NCBI GenBank assembly: GCA_944324205.1
Contig: CALUVK010000082.1
Location: 1-6,856, forward strand
Source of the DNA: Candidatus Gastranaerophilales bacterium
GTDB lineage: Bacteria; Cyanobacteriota; Vampirovibrionia; Gastranaerophilales; Gastranaerophilaceae
Direction of reading: 5' to 3'
DNA length: 6,856 bases
The notes under the pieces were generated by a model. That model was not told the DNA's origin. It worked only from the letters and a program-made list of their open reading frames with translations, and did no database searches. The position numbers were made by a program, and so were the translations under genes. Positions 4,625-6,856 of this stretch are shown piece after piece. Positions within the stretch are counted from its first letter, which is position 1; the number at the start of each line of letters is the position of its first letter.

Positions 4625-6084
4625 TGAGATTAACTTATTTAGCATACTCGTTTAGTCTTACAATAATGTATTTCAGCCTGGTTTTGCTTGTTCCAATATT
4701 TGTTGCTTTATATTATAAAGAGTTTGATGCAGTACTTCCTTTCTTAATTGCAGCAGCTACAGCTTTTTTTATATCAATAACTTTAAAAAAATTGGTAAAA
4801 GGTATTGATAAAATTAAGTCTATAAACGATATAAAAAAATCAGAAGGATTATGCGTTGTAACATTTTCCTGGCTTTTTGCGGGAATTATGGCTGCCATAC
4901 CATATTTATTTTTTGGAATAACCCCAATTGATGCACTTTTTGAAGCAACTTCTGGAATCACAACAACCGGTTCAACTATTTTAACCCATTTTAACTATCC
5001 GCATGCAGTATTTTTCTGGCGCTCATTCACTCAATGGCTTGGCGGTATGGGAATTATCGTACTGTTTATTGCAATACTTCCGCAGTTTGCAATTGCAGGC
5101 AGACAGCTATTTTTTGCAGAAGCTCCCGGTCCTACGGAAGACAAATTTACCCCAAGAATTAAAAATACAGCTGCTGCATTGTGGAAAGTTTATGCAGGAT
5201 TGACAGTATTAGAAATAGTTTTACTTAAACATGCTGGAATGAGCGGATTTGAAGCTGTATGTAATTCACTCGCTTCAATATCCGGCGGAGGACTTTCACC
5301 CAATGCTATGAGCATAATCGGATTTTCTAATACAGTTCTTTGGGTTACAACATTTTTTATGTTTTTTGCCGGCGTAAGCTTTAATTTACAATACAAAGCC
5401 TGGACAAAACTTAATCCTATGTTACTTTTTAAAAATGAAGAATTTCGTATTTATTTCTGGTTTGTAATTATTATTTCCCTGGTCTTAAGTGTCTCTTTAC
5501 ATTTTAATATGCATTTTGGAGTTTGGGATAGTATAACTCATGCATTTTTCAATATTTCAACTCTCATTTCTTCTACAGGATTTTGCAGCGACGATTTTAT
5601 TCACTGGGATTACGTAAGCAAAGTTTTATTATTTACTTCTATGCTTTTTGGAAGCTGCGCAAGCTCTGCAGGCGGTGGATTAAAAGTTATGCGTTGGCTT
5701 CTTGTATTCAAGATTATGAAAGCTGAGATGATGAAAATTTTGCACCCCAAAGCTGTATTTGATATCAAAATCAGTGATTATTCTGTTCCCAAAGATGTTC
5801 TTTATCAAACTTTAATGTTTGTATCTTTCTATTTTGCAATAATTGCAATTTCAGCGTTTTTATTAGCAATAGTAGAAAAAAATACCGTAACAGCAATAAC
5901 CGGTGCAGTAAGTGCTCTTGGAAACATCGGCCCCGGATTTGGTGCGATTGGACCGCTTGCGAGTTTTGAGCCGCTTCACTGGTTTTCAAAAGTCATATTA
6001 ATTGTAGATATGTTTGTAGGCCGTCTTGAACTTATCCCGTTTTTAGTACTCTTCCAGAAAGATTTGTGGATTTTCAAGAATTAG
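4624..6084 (+). CDS. trkH: Trk K+ uptake system pore-forming membrane subunit TrkH
   Basis: This inner-membrane K+ transporter of the TrkH/KtrB superfamily is assembled from four M1-P-M2 repeats. The 486-aa length is typical. Four filter-like P loops can be seen: SGITTTGST (110-118), NSLASISGGGLS (214-225), ISTLISSTGF (311-320) and ALGNIGPGFG (431-440). The intramembrane gating loop GSCASSAGGG lies at 343-352. Long hydrophobic segments include about 11-30, 36-54, 79-98, 142-158, 189-202, 237-256, 276-293, 333-346 and 396-417. The C-terminal block VGRLELIPFLVLF (465-477) matches the family ending. P-loop 2 reads SGGG where STGG is common, a mild change. ATG overlaps the trkA stop, and AGGAG (4614-4618) sits five bases upstream inside trkA. 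No clear terminator follows, only a weak AAATTT repeat. Confidence 0.95.
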   Translation: MRLTYLAYSFSLTIMYFSLVLLVPIFVALYYKEFDAVLPFLIAAATAFFISITLKKLVKGIDKIKSINDIKKSEGLCVVTFSWLFAGIMAAIPYLFFGITPIDALFEATSGITTTGSTILTHFNYPHAVFFWRSFTQWLGGMGIIVLFIAILPQFAIAGRQLFFAEAPGPTEDKFTPRIKNTAAALWKVYAGLTVLEIVLLKHAGMSGFEAVCNSLASISGGGLSPNAMSIIGFSNTVLWVTTFFMFFAGVSFNLQYKAWTKLNPMLLFKNEEFRIYFWFVIIISLVLSVSLHFNMHFGVWDSITHAFFNISTLISSTGFCSDDFIHWDYVSKVLLFTSMLFGSCASSAGGGLKVMRWLLVFKIMKAEMMKILHPKAVFDIKISDYSVPKDVLYQTLMFVSFYFAIIAISAFLLAIVEKNTVTAITGAVSALGNIGPGFGAIGPLASFEPLHWFSKVILIVDMFVGRLELIPFLVLFQKDLWIFKN

Positions 6085-6133
6085 CTGATACAAATTTCAG
6101 GTATACTAAAATTTACGATATATTGCCAGTAAG

Positions 6134-6164
6134 TTTACAATTATTCTTCTATGCGGTATATAAT
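6134..6164 (+). promoter_or_regulatory. Candidate uvrB promoter giving a leaderless mRNA
   Basis: A perfect TATAAT (6159-6164) lies 19 bp after TTTACA (6134-6139), or 18 bp after TTACAA (6135-6140). The expected start, about 7 nt past the -10, coincides with ATG 6171. No Shine-Dalgarno occurs in the 20 bases before the ATG. No LexA-box-like GAAC-N4-GTTC and no copy of the ATGTATG/CATACAT operator arms are present in 6085-6170. Confidence 0.5.
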
Positions 6165-6170
6165 TAGATT

Positions 6171-6856
6171 ATGGGAAAAAAATTTGAAATAGTTTCTAAA
6201 TATAAGCCCGCAGGAGATCAGCCAAAAGCAATTAAGGAGCTCGTTGACGGGTTAAAGGCCGGGGATGATGCGCAGACACTTTTAGGGATTACAGGGTCGG
6301 GGAAAACTTTTACTATTGCTAATGTTATTGAACAAATCCAGAAGCCGACTTTGATTATTGCGCACAATAAAACGCTTGCGGCACAATTGTATAATGAATT
6401 TAAGGAACTTTTTCCTAATAATGCAGTTGAATATTTTATCAGTTATTATGATTATTATCAGCCGGAAGCTTATATTCCGAGAACTGATACATATATTGAA
6501 AAATCCGCGAGTATTAATGAAGAAATTGACCGTTTGAGACACAATACAACCAGAAGCCTGTATGAAAGAGAGGACGTAATAATTGTTGCATCTGTAAGCT
6601 GTATTTATGGCTTGGGGCTTCCGGAGAGTTATTTCAAGGGTACGATTAAAATTTCTGTCGGCGATACTCTTGACAGAGCCGATTTAATTAAGCACCTTGT
6701 TATGACGCAGTATACAAGAAATGATTTAGTGCTTGAGCGCTCAACTTTCCGCGCAAGAGGCGATATTTTAGAAATCATGCCTGCGTATGAAAAAATTATT
6801 ACAAGGATTTATTTTTTTGGAGATGAGATTGAAAAAATCGTAAGGATTGATAATCT
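6171..6856 (+). CDS. uvrB: Excinuclease ABC subunit UvrB, N-terminal part
   Basis: UvrB is the damage-verifying helicase-like subunit of UvrABC nucleotide excision repair. It is loaded by UvrA and recruits UvrC. The 228 codons visible (of about 660 in the family) run off the right edge. The start reads [20 protein letters not shown], matching the family N-terminus. Walker A is GITGSGKT (39-46), followed by [11 protein letters not shown] (63-73). The damage-probing beta-hairpin region contains [12 protein letters not shown] (92-103), [18 protein letters not shown] (106-123) and [10 protein letters not shown] (140-149). All residues expected in these blocks are present. It lies 86 bp after trkH and probably has its own promoter. 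The codons use ggg, gcg and ccg more than the neighbouring trk genes do, a mild compositional difference. The identification is firm. Confidence 0.98.
   Translation, partial: MGKKFEIVSKYKPAGDQPKAIKELVDGLKAGDDAQTLLGITGSGKTFTIANVIEQIQKPTLIIAHNKTLAAQLYNEFKELFPNNAVEYFISYYDYYQPEAYIPRTDTYIEKSASINEEIDRLRHNTTRSLYEREDVIIVASVSCIYGLGLPESYFKGTIKISVGDTLDRADLIKHLVMTQYTRNDLVLERSTFRARGDILEIMPAYEKIITRIYFFGDEIEKIVRIDN

Noticed and set aside
6093..6115. AAATTT repeat after trkH as a terminator
   Set aside because: Only a 6-bp AT stem made of self-complementary hexamers and no T-run; too weak to call.
6085..6170. SOS box upstream of uvrB or shared operator with the repressor cassette
   Set aside because: No GAAC-N4-GTTC-like site and no ATGTATG/CATACAT arms could be found in this gap.

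Overview
The window is AT-rich chromosomal DNA from a bacterium using the standard code. TGA is a stop only: it ends the repressor gene, and Trp is TGG. Gene density is high. The low GC, the compact divergent form of glucose-6-phosphate isomerase and the mix of Shine-Dalgarno and SD-less starts would suit a gut bacterium such as Gastranaerophilales (Vampirovibrionia/Melainabacteria). That placement is an impression only; a Firmicutes-like low-GC lineage is not excluded. No tRNA, rRNA, CRISPR array, integrase or insertion sequence is visible.

Layout: (1) 1-432, minus strand: the N-terminal 144 codons of polyribonucleotide nucleotidyltransferase (pnp), with a good promoter at 506-534 and a 7-bp leader hairpin just upstream of its RBS. 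(2) 632-1930, plus: a short, divergent glucose-6-phosphate isomerase (pgi), sharing the 199-bp divergent intergenic region with pnp. (3) 1956-1988: a bidirectional intrinsic terminator between pgi and a convergent small-gene operon. (4) 1987-2485, minus: two small overlapping genes, a Cys-rich 72-aa protein followed by a basic 95-aa protein. (5) 2486-2631: a divergent control region with a perfect 11-bp inverted repeat (2528-2538/2558-2568) overlapping candidate promoters for both directions. (6) 2632-3252, plus: a phage-type XRE-S24 (LexA/CI-like) self-cleaving repressor. (7) 3284-4624 and 4624-6084, plus: trkA and trkH, a translationally coupled K+ uptake operon. (8) 6171-6856, plus: the N-terminal 228 codons of uvrB.

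The housekeeping genes cover RNA turnover, glycolysis, K+ uptake and nucleotide excision repair. The unusual part is the three-gene module at 1987-3252. A repressor with an intact Ser/Lys dyad and a UmuD-like Cys-Gly cleavage site is divergent from two small uncharacterised genes, with a symmetric operator-like repeat between them. This is the geometry of a temperate-phage or SOS-type switch, but no other phage genes are present, so it may be a domesticated regulatory cassette. A second recurring observation is that trkA and uvrB both lack a Shine-Dalgarno and both have a promoter-like -10 hexamer ending 7 nt before the ATG, which suggests leaderless mRNAs.
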